From Rothia nasimurium (GTDB taxonomy: Bacteria; Actinomycetota; Actinomycetes; Actinomycetales; Micrococcaceae): DNA of 64,000 nucleotides. Shown in pieces: positions 33,144 through 43,113 of this stretch. Every line of letters begins with the position of its first letter. The first letter of the stretch is position 1. The DNA lies in the NCBI RefSeq assembly GCF_928381705.1, contig NZ_CAKMSR010000003.1, positions 1 through 64,000 on the forward strand, written 5' to 3'. The translations under genes were made by a program, and so were the position numbers. The notes beneath the pieces are model-generated. The model saw nothing but the letters and a program-made list of their open reading frames with translations. It was not told the DNA's origin and searched no databases.

Positions 33144-34853
33144 ATGAGCAAGCCCTTCCCCTCTGATCTTGAAATCGCCCAGGCAGCGACCCTGCAGCCG
33201 ATTACCGAGATTGCCGCAGCGTCTGGCATCAATGAAGATCGCCTAGAGCCCTACGGCAAGTACGTTGCCAAAGTGCAGTTGACCGACGACACCACCGCAG
33301 AAAAGGCCCTGGCCCGTGGCTCCAAGTACATCGTGGTCACAGCCGTTACCCCCACCCCTCTTGGTGAAGGTAAGACCGCAACCTCGGTCTCCCTGGCCCA
33401 AGGTATGGCAGCAACCGGCCGCAAGGCCATGCTGACCCTGCGTCAGCCCTCCATGGGCCCCACCTTCGGCATCAAGGGCGGCGCAGCAGGTGGCGGCTAC
33501 TCCCAGATTGTCCCCATGGAGAAGCTCAACCTGCACCTGACCGGTGACTTCCACGCCGTTACCGCAGCCCACAACCTGCTTGCTGCCATGATTGACAACC
33601 ACCTGCACCACGGCAACGAGCTGCGCATCGACACCCGCGCCATCACCTGGCGCCGCGTCATCGACATGAACGACCGCGCCCTGCGCAACATCGTTATTGG
33701 TCTGGGTGAGCGCATGGACGGTGTGCCCCGCGAAACCGGCTTCGATATCACCTCAGCCAGCGAAATCATGGTGATTCTCTCGCTCTCCACCAGCTTCGCC
33801 GACCTGCAGGAGCGCCTGGCCAAGATCGTGATTGGCCTCAACGTGGACGGTGATCCCGTCACCGCTGCTGACCTCAAGGCTGACGGGGCCATGGCCGTCA
33901 TTCTGGCGGACGCCATCAACCCCAACCTCCTGCAGACCCTGGAGAAAACCCCCGCCCTGATCCACGCTGGCCCCTTCGGCAATATCGCTACCGGCAACTC
34001 CTCGGTTGTGGCTGACTATGTAGGACTGGAGCACGCCGATTATGTCATCACCGAGGCCGGCTTCGGTGCTGATATGGGTGCTGAGCGTTTCTTCAACGTC
34101 AAGTGCCGCGTCTCCGGTCTGAAGCCGGACGCCGCCGTCCTGGTGGTCACCGTCCGCTCCCTCAAGTCCCACTCGGGCCGCTATAAGATTGTGCCCGGCA
34201 AGCCCCTGCCCGAGGGCCTGCTGGCAGAGAACACCGAGGACGTCGAGGCAGGCGCCGCTAACCTGCTCAAGCACATCGAGATTGTGCGCTCCTTCGGTGT
34301 GCAGCCGGTGGTTGCTATCAACGCCTTCCCCACCGATTTCGAGTCAGAACACGAGACGATCCGCCGCATTGCCGAGGAGGCTGGCGCTCGCGTGGCGATT
34401 CACCGCGGCGTTGCCGAGGGCGGTAAGGGCGTGACCGAGCTGGCGGACGCCGTCGCCGCAGCCTGCGATGACGTGAGCGAGCTGACCTACACCTACGAGG
34501 ACGAAGACAGCCTGACCACCAAGATCGAGAAGGTTGCCACCAAGGTCTACGGGGCGGACGGCATTGAGGTCGCCCCGGCTGCGGCCAAGCAGCTGGCCCG
34601 CTACGAGGAGCTGGGCTACGGCAAGCTGCCGGTTGTCATCGCCAAGACCCACCTGTCCATCTCGGCTGACGCCTCGCTGAAGGGTGCTCCGACCGGTTGG
34701 ACCCTGCCCGTGCGCGAGGTGCGCCTGGCCGCCGGTGCCGGTTATGTGTACGCCATCTGCGGTACCATGCGGACCATGCCTGGCTTGGCCAAGTCCCCGG
34801 CTGCCGAACGTATCGGTTTTGACGAGAACGGCACCATGGTCGGCCTCTTCTAA
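33144..34853 (+). CDS. fhs: formate-tetrahydrofolate ligase (569 aa)
   Basis: The P-loop region TPTPLGEGKTATSVSLAQGM (about residues 66-85) is the hallmark of FTHFS, followed by LRQPSMGPTFGIKGGAAGGGYSQIVPMEKLNLHLTGDFHA and, later, TEAGFGADMGAERFFNVKCR. The enzyme joins formate to tetrahydrofolate with ATP to give 10-formyl-THF for purine and fMet synthesis. Length matches the family. The ATG at 33144 has AAGGAAG upstream; a GTG further upstream in frame adds unconserved residues. It is divergent from the OFA-type transporter. Confidence 0.95.
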   Translation: MSKPFPSDLEIAQAATLQPITEIAAASGINEDRLEPYGKYVAKVQLTDDTTAEKALARGSKYIVVTAVTPTPLGEGKTATSVSLAQGMAATGRKAMLTLRQPSMGPTFGIKGGAAGGGYSQIVPMEKLNLHLTGDFHAVTAAHNLLAAMIDNHLHHGNELRIDTRAITWRRVIDMNDRALRNIVIGLGERMDGVPRETGFDITSASEIMVILSLSTSFADLQERLAKIVIGLNVDGDPVTAADLKADGAMAVILADAINPNLLQTLEKTPALIHAGPFGNIATGNSSVVADYVGLEHADYVITEAGFGADMGAERFFNVKCRVSGLKPDAAVLVVTVRSLKSHSGRYKIVPGKPLPEGLLAENTEDVEAGAANLLKHIEIVRSFGVQPVVAINAFPTDFESEHETIRRIAEEAGARVAIHRGVAEGGKGVTELADAVAAACDDVSELTYTYEDEDSLTTKIEKVATKVYGADGIEVAPAAAKQLARYEELGYGKLPVVIAKTHLSISADASLKGAPTGWTLPVREVRLAAGAGYVYAICGTMRTMPGLAKSPAAERIGFDENGTMVGLF

Positions 34854-34869
34854 ACCGCCTTTAAACAGG

Positions 34870-34934
34870 TAGGTACCATTTAAATCAGAAAAACCCACCA
34901 GTCAGGTGGGTTTTTCTGATTTAGATGGTACCTA
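34870..34934. terminator. very long bidirectional hairpin (30-bp arms) after fhs
   Basis: Bases 34870-34899 pair with 34905-34934 over 30 bp with one T-G wobble and a 5-base loop (agtca). The core is AAAAACCCACC/GGTGGGTTTTT, so either strand gives a T run. It lies between the convergent fhs and lipoprotein genes. The outer arms carry GGTACC. Confidence 0.85.
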
Positions 34935-34951
34935 GTCCCTTAAGGGCGAGG

Positions 34952-36562
34952 TTACTGCTGTTCGGGGGCGTCCTCACCCGGGGCATCCGGCTGGCACACG
35001 GTACCGTCCTTGGGAACGGTGCCGTCGACCAGGTAGGCGGTCGCCAACTCATCGACGCAGGTAGAGCGGCCGGAGAAGGACGCCCCGTGGCCCGTACCCT
35101 CCAAGGTTACGAAGGAAGCCTTCCCCAGCTGGCGGGCCAGCTCCTTGCCGTGCTGGTAGGGGGTGGCGTGGTCACCGGTAATGCCAATGACCAGCAGGTC
35201 GGTTGAAACCTTCGAAGCGTCGAAAGACGTCGTGATATCGGTGCCGGTCGCGGGCAAAACCGCACAGTCGAACTCGGTAAACTCAGCCAGCACCTCATCG
35301 GTGATCTCAGGGCCGCCAATGAACTCGGGAACGCCCACCTCCTTCATATGAGCCAGCAGGGCCTCTACGTCCGGAGTCTTAGGCTTAGAGGGGCACACCA
35401 CCAGCTGCCCGGCCGTATCAATCTCAGCGCTGTTATGCGCAATCATCTGGGCAAGGGCGTCTACCGCTTCCTTATCCCCGGCCTTGGCTTTACCCAGCAG
35501 GTCTAGGCCGTCCCCTTGCATGACGTCCGGCCCGTAGAGCTGGCTGGTCAGGTAATCACGCAGCTCTAAACCGGTAATCTCGGTGCCGTCACTGGCCACC
35601 AGGGGCTTGTCGGTTAGGGACTTCTGGTAGTCGAGCATTTCGCGCTCGCTGGTGAAGGGGCAGGTCACGGCTGCACCTTCTGAGGTGGTGAGGTCGGAGC
35701 ATCGGTCTGCCAGGGCACCCACAGCTTTCGATACCGCCACCATCTGGTCGTAGTTGTGGGTCAGGGCACCCCACTGGGCATTTTCAGCCGAGTCGAGCAC
35801 CATGCGTCCTGCCTTCTCGGGGAAGAGGGTGGCGTAGGTGGCCCCCAGCATGGTGCCGTAGGAGTAGCCCAGGTAGTCGAGGCGCTCGCCCCCGGCTAGG
35901 GAGCGGAGCAGCTCCATATCGCGGGCTACCTGGGAGGTGCCCATGTAGTTGGCAACCTCTGAGCTAGCGGCGCATTCGGCAAGCTGTACGGCGGCAACTT
36001 CAGAGTCTGACTCGCATACCACGGGGGAGGACGCCCCAATACCGCGCGGGTCAAAGCCCCAGAGCTGGTGGCTTTCCAGTACGGGTGCAAAAGAGGGGTC
36101 GGTTGCCAGCGACATGGCGTGCTGAATACCGCCGATGCCCGGCCCGCCGGGGTTGGTGAAGAGGGGCATCTGCTCCTTACCCCCGGTTGATACAGTGCGG
36201 CTGACGGCCAACTCGACGGTGCGGTTGTCCTCGGGGTCGCCCCAGTTCAGCGGAGCGGTGACGGTGCCGCACTCGTAGTTGGCATAGTCAAAGCCGGTTT
36301 CCTTCAAGATTTCTTCGTTCTCGGGTGAGAAACCGCTGTGCTCGGCAGTGCACTCACCCCAGGTGATGGTCTGGTCGTAGAAGTTCTCAAAGTTTTCCCG
36401 CTGCCAGCTTGCCCCGTTTGCCCGGTCGGCGGCAGGAGCAAGCGCCTGATCGGAGGGCTCCTGGGCTGAGGGGATACTGAGGCTACAGCCTGCTAGCGCC
36501 AGGGCGCTGATGGTGAGGACGGCTGTGGTTAGGTAGGTGGTGCGGGGGATCGGGGTGGGCAC
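34952..36562 (-). CDS. secreted lipoprotein, tripeptidyl-aminopeptidase-like alpha/beta-hydrolase (536 aa)
   Basis: The N-terminus has a signal peptide ending in the lipobox LALAGC (Cys at 26), so the protein is likely a lipidated surface enzyme. Hydrolase motifs are LFTNPGGPGIGG (oxyanion region), WGFDPRGIGASSP and the nucleophile elbow YLGYSYGTMLGATYA. A C-terminal TAP-type region contains LLVIGITGDHATPYQHGKELA and TLEGTGHGASF, giving the acidic and His residues. Relatives are the SlpD/SlpE and Tap peptidases of Streptomyces that remove N-terminal tripeptides. The GTG at 36562 is chosen because AGAAAGAAG lies upstream and it places the signal peptide at the start. Confidence 0.85.
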   Translation of the reverse strand: MPTPIPRTTYLTTAVLTISALALAGCSLSIPSAQEPSDQALAPAADRANGASWQRENFENFYDQTITWGECTAEHSGFSPENEEILKETGFDYANYECGTVTAPLNWGDPEDNRTVELAVSRTVSTGGKEQMPLFTNPGGPGIGGIQHAMSLATDPSFAPVLESHQLWGFDPRGIGASSPVVCESDSEVAAVQLAECAASSEVANYMGTSQVARDMELLRSLAGGERLDYLGYSYGTMLGATYATLFPEKAGRMVLDSAENAQWGALTHNYDQMVAVSKAVGALADRCSDLTTSEGAAVTCPFTSEREMLDYQKSLTDKPLVASDGTEITGLELRDYLTSQLYGPDVMQGDGLDLLGKAKAGDKEAVDALAQMIAHNSAEIDTAGQLVVCPSKPKTPDVEALLAHMKEVGVPEFIGGPEITDEVLAEFTEFDCAVLPATGTDITTSFDASKVSTDLLVIGITGDHATPYQHGKELARQLGKASFVTLEGTGHGASFSGRSTCVDELATAYLVDGTVPKDGTVCQPDAPGEDAPEQQ

Positions 36563-36578
36563 GGTTAACTTCTTTCTG

Positions 36579-36632
36579 TGACCGCTTGTGCGAGCCTGCC
36601 CTATATCGACGGTAGGCCCGCACAAGCAGTCA
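36579..36632. promoter_or_regulatory. stem-loop just upstream of the lipoprotein hydrolase gene
   Basis: TGAC-c-GCTTGTGCG (36579-36592) pairs with CGCACAAGC-a-GTCA (36619-36632), 13 of 14 positions, with further CCTGCC/GGTAGG pairing inside. It ends 17 bp before the GTG, on the minus strand. It may be a 5'-leader control element or a terminator of dld. Confidence 0.5.
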
Positions 36633-36738
36633 GGTGAGAATGGCTTTCATATGTCTGTGAAAACCAGTGTACTCTCACGCCTGTCTTAAGAAATCAGCCG
36701 TCAGGATGAACCTGCCACCCCGCCGCTAGGCGGAGAAT

Positions 36739-38454
36739 TTACTCAGCCCAGTCCCTCTTGGGGGAGGTGCCGCCAATACCAGCGTTGAAGGTGTTAGTGG
36801 GATCCAGTTCCTTGAAGTGCTCCACCATAGCCTCAGGCATGTGGTAGAGACGGCCGTAGTTGTGTTCAGCCGGCAGCTTGGCGCCACGGGCCTCGAGCAG
36901 CTCCTGGATATCGTCGTGCAGCTTATGGGGGTCAACGCCCTTCTTGGCAACGTAATCCTGGTGCATGACGTGGCAGAAGAAGTGGCCGTAGTAGGCGGTA
37001 ACGTCCAGCTGGCTAGCAATTTCAGGGGGCAGTACCTCTAGCCAGTCCCAGTCGTCCCGGCGCAGGGCAACATCGATGGGAATGAGCTCGCCCAGCTCCT
37101 TGCGCTTCATGCTGGCGTAGCGGGTGGCCGCGCTGGCAGCGCCGAAGCGGTGAAGGTTGGCGCTCTGGGCCTCGTCCGCCGTGCAGATGAAGAAGTCGCC
37201 CTCATGTTCGGGAGCTGCGAAGAAGTCCTTGAGCATGGTTTCGGTCGCCTGCTTCTGGGCTTCGCTGACGGTGAGCAGCAGGTGGTGTTCGAAGCGGTCG
37301 CGGTACTCCAGCATACGCTTGGGCAGCTGGCTGGGGACCAGGTCGAAGAAACGCTGGGAGACGGTGTCTGCGAAGGTGGGGCCGATGCCCGGAACCTTAC
37401 CGAAGACCCCGTTAGCCCAGGTCTTGAAGGCAAACATGCGGGTCTGCAGTGCAGAGCTCATGTACTTGAGGAAAACGAAGGTGTCTTTGCCGTACTTTTC
37501 TGCCAGGTCGAAGGCGCTGCGGCCCATGTACTCACCCGAGATGGGCAGGGGCATGTCAGCTTCGAGGAAGATGCGGCGGATTTCTTCGAGCTCGCGGGGG
37601 TTGTGGGTGCCGATGTAGAACATGGCGGGGTTCTTCTCGAGCGGGAAGGTGCGGGTTCGCACGGCAAAGACCATGATTTTGCCAGCGGATCCGGACGCCT
37701 CAAACAGGTACTCGGGGTTGGAGTTGTAGCGGGCGGGGGTCGGCTCCATCTTGCGGAGGTGGGCGGCGTACTCGGTCTCGCTGCTGTCGGCAGGGGCGGG
37801 GGTGACATCGTCCGCCGACCAGGCGCCGCGCTGCAGGCGGTCGAGGGCGACCTCGGGGTCATCGCCCAGGGAGATGCCCAGGTGGTTGACCAGCTCGACC
37901 TTGCCTTCTTCGGTGACGCGGGCGTAGATGGCTTCGCGTGTGAAGGCCGGGCCCTTACGAATCTGGCTGCCGCCGGAGTTATTGGCGATACCGCCGATGA
38001 CCGAGGCACCGATGGAGGTGGACCCGATCACCGAGTGGGGTTCGCGGCCGTGTGGTGCCAGTTCTTCGGTCAGGTGGGTGAGGGTGGCGCCCGCCAGGGA
38101 GATGGCCTCGTGGGCGTCGTTAATCAGGTGCACCTGGTTGATGAGGTGGGTTGAGATGAGCACGATGGGGCGGTCGTAGTCCTGGAAGCCGGGGCCGGAA
38201 CCGCCGGTCAGACCGGTGTTAGAGGCCTGGGGGATGACCATGAGGTTGTGGTCGACGCAGACCTGGAGCGCCTTCCACATCTGCACCAGGGTGGTGGGGC
38301 GGAGGACGGCAAGCAGGGGGCCGCCGCCGAAGCGGTAGCCCTTGCTGTAGGGCATGGTCGCGTGCTCTGCGGTGAGCACATGGTCAGAGCCCACAATGTC
38401 CTTGAATGCCGCGAGGGCCTGCTGATGGGCTCCTGAGTTTGCTGGGGAGGTCAT
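36739..38454 (-). CDS. dld: quinone-dependent D-lactate dehydrogenase (571 aa)
   Basis: A flavoprotein with an N-terminal PCMH-type FAD domain (LRPTTLVQMWKALQVCVDHNLMVIPQASNTGLTGGSGP near 52-88; SVIGSTSIGASVIGGIANNSGGSQ near 141-164). It has the Dld-specific C-terminal part (HNYGRLYHMPEAMVEHFKELDPTNTFNAGIGGTSP). Length and motifs match the E. coli Dld type. It oxidises D-lactate to pyruvate and passes electrons to the quinone pool as a peripheral membrane enzyme. No CTG-rich or broken stretch is seen. The start is ATG at 38454. The downstream lipoprotein gene lies 176 bp away and is probably separate. Confidence 0.9.
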   Translation of the reverse strand: MTSPANSGAHQQALAAFKDIVGSDHVLTAEHATMPYSKGYRFGGGPLLAVLRPTTLVQMWKALQVCVDHNLMVIPQASNTGLTGGSGPGFQDYDRPIVLISTHLINQVHLINDAHEAISLAGATLTHLTEELAPHGREPHSVIGSTSIGASVIGGIANNSGGSQIRKGPAFTREAIYARVTEEGKVELVNHLGISLGDDPEVALDRLQRGAWSADDVTPAPADSSETEYAAHLRKMEPTPARYNSNPEYLFEASGSAGKIMVFAVRTRTFPLEKNPAMFYIGTHNPRELEEIRRIFLEADMPLPISGEYMGRSAFDLAEKYGKDTFVFLKYMSSALQTRMFAFKTWANGVFGKVPGIGPTFADTVSQRFFDLVPSQLPKRMLEYRDRFEHHLLLTVSEAQKQATETMLKDFFAAPEHEGDFFICTADEAQSANLHRFGAASAATRYASMKRKELGELIPIDVALRRDDWDWLEVLPPEIASQLDVTAYYGHFFCHVMHQDYVAKKGVDPHKLHDDIQELLEARGAKLPAEHNYGRLYHMPEAMVEHFKELDPTNTFNAGIGGTSPKRDWAE

Positions 38455-38498
38455 CTCACATTTTTCTGTCGAGGGTTAGTGCTTTCACTTTGATTCTA

Positions 38499-39203
38499 CT
38501 ACCAGCCCCGCTCCTTCCACGCAGGCAGCTGGAGGCGTTCCCTGCCCAGGGTGGTGGAGTCGCCGTGGCCCGGCAGCACCAGGGTGCTATCGTCAAAGCG
38601 GGCGAAGATACGTTCTGAAACATCGGCAAAAAGCTGCTCAAAATCCTGGGGAGAGTTGGTCTTGCCCACCCCGCCCGGGAAGAGCGAATCCCCGGTGAAC
38701 AGCAGAGCCCGCTTACCGGCGTCCGCCCCCTCAGATACCCGCAGGGCAAGGGCAATTGAACCCGGGGTATGCCCGCGCAGGGCAATCACCTCAAGCTCAA
38801 TACCGGCTAAGGTCAGACGCTCGCCGCCCACCAGGCGTTCTTCAACCTCTACGCCTTCCTGCTCGGCGATAGCCTCAGCATCGGGGGCACCGCAGTAGGT
38901 TGCCGGGTCCCAAGCTTCAACAGCCTCGGGCAGGGCACGGATATGGTCCCAGTGGGAATGGGTGGTCACCAGGGCGCGGACGCCAGCCCCCGCCTGGCCG
39001 TGGGCAGCGGGGGAGTCGGCGGCGGCAGCCTGCTGAGCGAAGGCGTTGATGGCGGGAAAATCGTCCGCGGCATCAATCAGCACCTGCCCACCGCTCGCCC
39101 GGTGGGTCAGCAGGTAGACGTTGTTTTCCATCTCCGATACCGCAATGGACCGCACGGTCAGGGCATCGGACTCAAAAATTAGGGTATTGGCTAGGTCACT
39201 CAT
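38499..39203 (-). CDS. MBL-fold metallo-hydrolase (234 aa)
   Basis: A metallo-beta-lactamase fold with the metal motif THSHWDH (about residues 81-87), then GHTPGSIAL (about 144), GDSLFPGG (about 171) and LPGHGDST (about 210), which complete a two-metal site as in glyoxalase II-like proteins. The substrate is unknown. The gene is divergent from uvrA, an arrangement I recall from other Micrococcaceae. Here the motif is HxHxDH with Ser and Trp between the ligands. Cytoplasmic, no signal peptide. Confidence 0.85.
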   Translation of the reverse strand: MSDLANTLIFESDALTVRSIAVSEMENNVYLLTHRASGGQVLIDAADDFPAINAFAQQAAAADSPAAHGQAGAGVRALVTTHSHWDHIRALPEAVEAWDPATYCGAPDAEAIAEQEGVEVEERLVGGERLTLAGIELEVIALRGHTPGSIALALRVSEGADAGKRALLFTGDSLFPGGVGKTNSPQDFEQLFADVSERIFARFDDSTLVLPGHGDSTTLGRERLQLPAWKERGW

Positions 39204-39365
39204 GGCCCCATTCTAGGCTCTCACACCACTTTGTACCATGCCCTGCCCGTTTTAAGACCCCAGAATGAGCAGGAGGCGGTACAAACCGGGAGGGGGAGAC
39301 GCTTTCATCAGCCACTCAAAGCCTATAGAATATATCTTCGAAACATTCTCTTAGATAGGTGACTC

Positions 39366-42239
39366 ATGGCAGGCTCAGCCACACAACCCACCGGCAACGA
39401 CCTCACCCATATCCGTGTGCAGGGCGCCCGCGAAAACAACCTCAAAAACGTCGACCTCGACATCCCCCGCGACGCCATGGTCGTCTTCACTGGCCTCTCC
39501 GGGTCGGGCAAATCCTCCCTCGCCTTCGACACCATCTTCGCCGAGGGCCAGCGCCGCTACATCGAATCCCTCTCCTCCTACGCCCGCATGTTCCTGGGCC
39601 AGGTCGACAAACCCGATGTCGACTTCATCGAGGGCCTTTCACCGGCTGTCTCCATCGATCAGAAATCTACCTCTAAGAACCCGCGCTCAACTGTCGGCAC
39701 CATCACCGAAATCTACGACTACATGCGCCTGCTCTGGGCGCGTGTGGGCCACCCCCACTGCCCCGAGTGCGGCGAGGAAATCTCTAAGCAGTCCCCCCAG
39801 CAAATCGTTGATACCCTCATGGACTACCCCGAGAAAACCCGCCTGCAGGTGCTCGCCCCCGTGGTCTCAGCCCGCAAGGGCGAGTTCGTCGACCTCTTCA
39901 AAGAACTCTCCACCGCCGGCTACGCCCGCGCCCGCGTGGACGGCGAGGTCATCCAACTCACCGACCCACCCAAACTCGAAAAGCAGTACAAGCACACCAT
40001 CGAGGTCGTCGTTGACCGTATCGCCATTAAGGAGAGCGTCCACCAGCGCCTGACCGACTCCGTCGAAACCGCGCTGGGGCTCGCCGACGGCAAGGTCCTC
40101 ATCGACTTCGTGGACGAGGACGCCGACGCCCCGGGCCGCACCCGCTCCTTCAGCGAAAACCTGGCCTGCCCCAACGGCCACCCGCTGGCCGTCACCGAGG
40201 TAGAACCCCGCGCCTTCTCCTTTAACTCGCCCTTCGGCGCCTGCGCCGCCTGCGACGGTATCGGCTCCACACTTGAAGTAGACACCGACCTGATTGTGCC
40301 CAACCCCGACCTTTCCCTGGCCGAGGGAGCGGTCGCCCCCTGGGCCACCGGCAAGGCAACCAGCGAATACTGGCTCCGCCTGCTCGCCGGCCTCGCTGAA
40401 GAACTCGACTTCGACCTTGCCACCCCCTTCAAAGACCTTCCCGCCAAGGTCAAAAAAGCTATCCTGAACGGCAAGGACTACAAGGTCACCGTCGCCTACA
40501 AAAACCGCTTCGGCCGCGAACGCCGCTACACCTCCGGCTTCGAGGGTGCAAGCGCCTACATCAAACGCAAGTACGAAGAAACCGAATCAGACTGGTCAAA
40601 AGACCGCTACGAACAGTACATGCGTAAGGTCGCCTGCACCTCCTGCAACGGCGCCCGCCTCAACCCCACCATCCTGGCCGTCACCGTCGGCGGCAAGTCC
40701 ATCGCCGACGTCACCGACATGCCCATGCGCGATGCCCTCACCTTCATGCGCTCGCTGGCCCTGAGTGAGCGCGAGGCTAAGATTGCTGAGCTGGTGCTCA
40801 AAGAAATTGATGCCCGCCTGCAGTTCCTGCTCGATGTGGGCCTGGACTACCTGAACCTGGCCCGCTCTGCGGGTACCCTCTCGGGCGGTGAAGCCCAGCG
40901 TATCCGCCTGGCAACCCAGATTGGCTCCGGCCTGGTGGGCGTGCTCTACGTGCTGGACGAACCCTCCATTGGCCTACACCAGCGCGATAACCGCCGACTG
41001 ATTGAAACCCTCACCAAGCTGCGTGACATGGGCAATACCCTCATCGTGGTGGAGCACGACGAAGACACCATGAAGGAAGCTGACTGGATCGTGGACGTTG
41101 GCCCCGGCGCTGGCGAGCACGGCGGGCAGATCGTGCACTCGGGTACCTTTGCCGAGCTCCTTGAGAATAAAAACTCCGTGACCGGTGACTACATGGCCGG
41201 ACGCCGCGCCATCACGGTGCCCGCCACCCGCCGTCCGGTTGACCCCAAGCGCACCATCAAGGTCATTGGGGCTCGTGAAAACAACCTCAAGAACGTAGAT
41301 GTCGAGTTCCCCCTGGGTGTGCTCACCGCCGTCACCGGCGTCTCCGGTTCGGGCAAGTCCACCCTGGTCAACGATATTCTCTACACCTCCCTGGCGAATA
41401 AGCTCAACGGGGCCAAGCAGGTGCCGGGCCGTCACAAGACCATTACCGGCCTGGAGCACCTCGACAAGATTATCCACGTGGACCAGTCGCCCATCGGCCG
41501 CACCCCGCGTTCAAACCCGGCGACCTATACCGGCGTCTTTGACCACATCCGCAAGCTCTTTGCAGAAACCACCGAAGCCAAGATGCGCGGCTACCAGCCC
41601 GGTCGTTTCTCCTTCAACGTCAAGGGCGGACGCTGCGAAGCCTGCTCGGGCGATGGCACCCTCAAGATTGAGATGAACTTCCTGCCCGATGTCTACGTGC
41701 CCTGTGAGGTCTGCAAGGGCAAGCGCTACAACCGCGAGACCCTCGAAGTGCACTACAAGGGCAAGACTATTGCCGACGTCCTTGAAATGCCGGTCTCTGA
41801 AGCCGCAGAATTCTTCGCCGCTTTCACCAAGATTTCGCGCTATCTTGACACCCTGGTGGACGTGGGCCTCGGCTATGTGCGTTTGGGCCAGTCAGCGACC
41901 ACCCTCTCCGGCGGTGAAGCCCAGCGCGTCAAGCTGGCTACCGAACTGCAAAAGCGCTCCAACGGCCGCTCCATCTACGTGCTCGATGAGCCCACCACCG
42001 GTCTGCACTTTGAAGATATCCGCAAGCTCCTTGGAGTGGTACAGGGCCTGGTGGATAAAGGCAACACCGTCATTACCATCGAGCACAACCTGGACGTCAT
42101 CAAGAGCGCCGACTGGCTCATCGACATGGGCCCCGAAGGCGGCGACGGCGGTGGCACCGTGCTGGCAACCGGTACCCCCGAGCAGCTGGCAACCGTTCCC
42201 GAATCCCACACCGGCCGCTTCCTAGCTGAGATGCTCTAG
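39366..42239 (+). CDS. uvrA: excinuclease ABC subunit A (957 aa)
   Basis: The damage-recognition ATPase of nucleotide excision repair. The first Walker [13 protein letters not shown] lies near residue 46, with zinc module HCPECGEE near 134. The first signature [19 protein letters not shown] lies near 500, second Walker [12 protein letters not shown] near 660, second zinc finger CEACSGDG...CEVCKGKRY near 757-785, and second signature [15 protein letters not shown] near 847. All elements of a complete UvrA are present. The 5' half shows strong C-ending codon bias. It acts with UvrB (17.2 kb) and UvrC (43.1 kb). Divergent from the MBL hydrolase. Confidence 0.97.
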   Translation: MAGSATQPTGNDLTHIRVQGARENNLKNVDLDIPRDAMVVFTGLSGSGKSSLAFDTIFAEGQRRYIESLSSYARMFLGQVDKPDVDFIEGLSPAVSIDQKSTSKNPRSTVGTITEIYDYMRLLWARVGHPHCPECGEEISKQSPQQIVDTLMDYPEKTRLQVLAPVVSARKGEFVDLFKELSTAGYARARVDGEVIQLTDPPKLEKQYKHTIEVVVDRIAIKESVHQRLTDSVETALGLADGKVLIDFVDEDADAPGRTRSFSENLACPNGHPLAVTEVEPRAFSFNSPFGACAACDGIGSTLEVDTDLIVPNPDLSLAEGAVAPWATGKATSEYWLRLLAGLAEELDFDLATPFKDLPAKVKKAILNGKDYKVTVAYKNRFGRERRYTSGFEGASAYIKRKYEETESDWSKDRYEQYMRKVACTSCNGARLNPTILAVTVGGKSIADVTDMPMRDALTFMRSLALSEREAKIAELVLKEIDARLQFLLDVGLDYLNLARSAGTLSGGEAQRIRLATQIGSGLVGVLYVLDEPSIGLHQRDNRRLIETLTKLRDMGNTLIVVEHDEDTMKEADWIVDVGPGAGEHGGQIVHSGTFAELLENKNSVTGDYMAGRRAITVPATRRPVDPKRTIKVIGARENNLKNVDVEFPLGVLTAVTGVSGSGKSTLVNDILYTSLANKLNGAKQVPGRHKTITGLEHLDKIIHVDQSPIGRTPRSNPATYTGVFDHIRKLFAETTEAKMRGYQPGRFSFNVKGGRCEACSGDGTLKIEMNFLPDVYVPCEVCKGKRYNRETLEVHYKGKTIADVLEMPVSEAAEFFAAFTKISRYLDTLVDVGLGYVRLGQSATTLSGGEAQRVKLATELQKRSNGRSIYVLDEPTTGLHFEDIRKLLGVVQGLVDKGNTVITIEHNLDVIKSADWLIDMGPEGGDGGGTVLATGTPEQLATVPESHTGRFLAEML

Positions 42240-42361
42240 GGCAGCAGCACCCCGCCGGGGTATGCTAAATAGGTCAAAACAGCCCTAAAATTTCAAAAAG
42301 CATACCCCGGGTGGGGTGCCTGCCACGGTAGGCCCCGCCAGCTGTGCACCAAGGAGTTCTC

Positions 42362-43048
42362 ATGTCCCTCAAATACAAGGCAACTCAAAAGACCGTCGAA
42401 GCCCTGCTCCGTACCGTCTTCCGCGCCCGCGTGACCGGCCTTGAGAACTTCCCCGCTGAGGGCCCCGTCATCGTGGCCTCCAACCACCTGGCCTTCCTTG
42501 ACTCGGTGATTATCTCAGCCCTCATGCCCCGCCGGGTTGCCTTTCTCGCCAAGTCTGAGTACGTCAACTCACCGGGCTTTAAGGGCAAGGCCATGAAGAC
42601 CCTCTTCCAGGTCATCGACATTATTCCGGTCAACCGCACCGACAAAAAAGAGTCCATGAAGGCCCTCGAAACCGCCCTCGACCGCCTCAACGAGGGCAAG
42701 GTCTTCGGTATCTACCCCGAGGGCACCCGCTCCCGCGACGGCTACCTCTATAAGGGAAAAATCGGGGTGGCCTGGCTGGCTCACATGACCGGGGCCACCG
42801 TAGTGCCCATCGGCCTGATTGGTACCGATAAGATTCAAAAGCCGGGCTCCAACATGGTCTACCCTCACCGTTTTACGGTGCGGGTGGGGGAGCCCATGAC
42901 CTTCGAAAAACTGGGGGAGCGTATGAGCGGCAAGCAGCGCCGCCAGACCACCGACCAGATTATGGACGCTATCGCCCAGCTCTCTGGCCAGCCCCGCAAA
43001 AACGAATACAACGTCTCACCGTCAGCAGAACGCGACGGGGGAATCTAG
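42362..43048 (+). CDS. 1-acyl-sn-glycerol-3-phosphate acyltransferase (PlsC type, 228 aa)
   Basis: The acyltransferase motif I NHLAFLDS (about residues 40-47) has the catalytic His-x4-Asp, and motif III YPEGTRSRDG (about 117-126) binds glycerol phosphate. VVPIGLIGT is motif IV. PlsC-type enzymes add the second acyl chain to lysophosphatidic acid in phospholipid synthesis at the membrane. Single predicted domain, usual length. The ATG at 42362 is chosen because AAGGAG lies seven bases upstream. It stands between uvrA and uvrC; the gap to uvrC is 65 bp, so co-transcription is possible. Confidence 0.88.
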   Translation: MSLKYKATQKTVEALLRTVFRARVTGLENFPAEGPVIVASNHLAFLDSVIISALMPRRVAFLAKSEYVNSPGFKGKAMKTLFQVIDIIPVNRTDKKESMKALETALDRLNEGKVFGIYPEGTRSRDGYLYKGKIGVAWLAHMTGATVVPIGLIGTDKIQKPGSNMVYPHRFTVRVGEPMTFEKLGERMSGKQRRQTTDQIMDAIAQLSGQPRKNEYNVSPSAERDGGI

Positions 43049-43113
43049 CCCAGCACCCAGCGCGGGCTAGAGGCTCCTGCCGCTCCTGACCTAGCTCAAA
43101 GGACCTGATACAC

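Noticed and set aside
37150..38154. 334-codon plus-strand ORF opposite dld
   Set aside because: It is the complement of the well-conserved D-lactate dehydrogenase gene; its composition follows from the codon use of dld.
39336..39356. A TCGAAACATTC stretch before uvrA as an SOS box
   Set aside because: Only the left half fits the LexA consensus; the right half GTTCGA is missing, unlike the site before uvrB.
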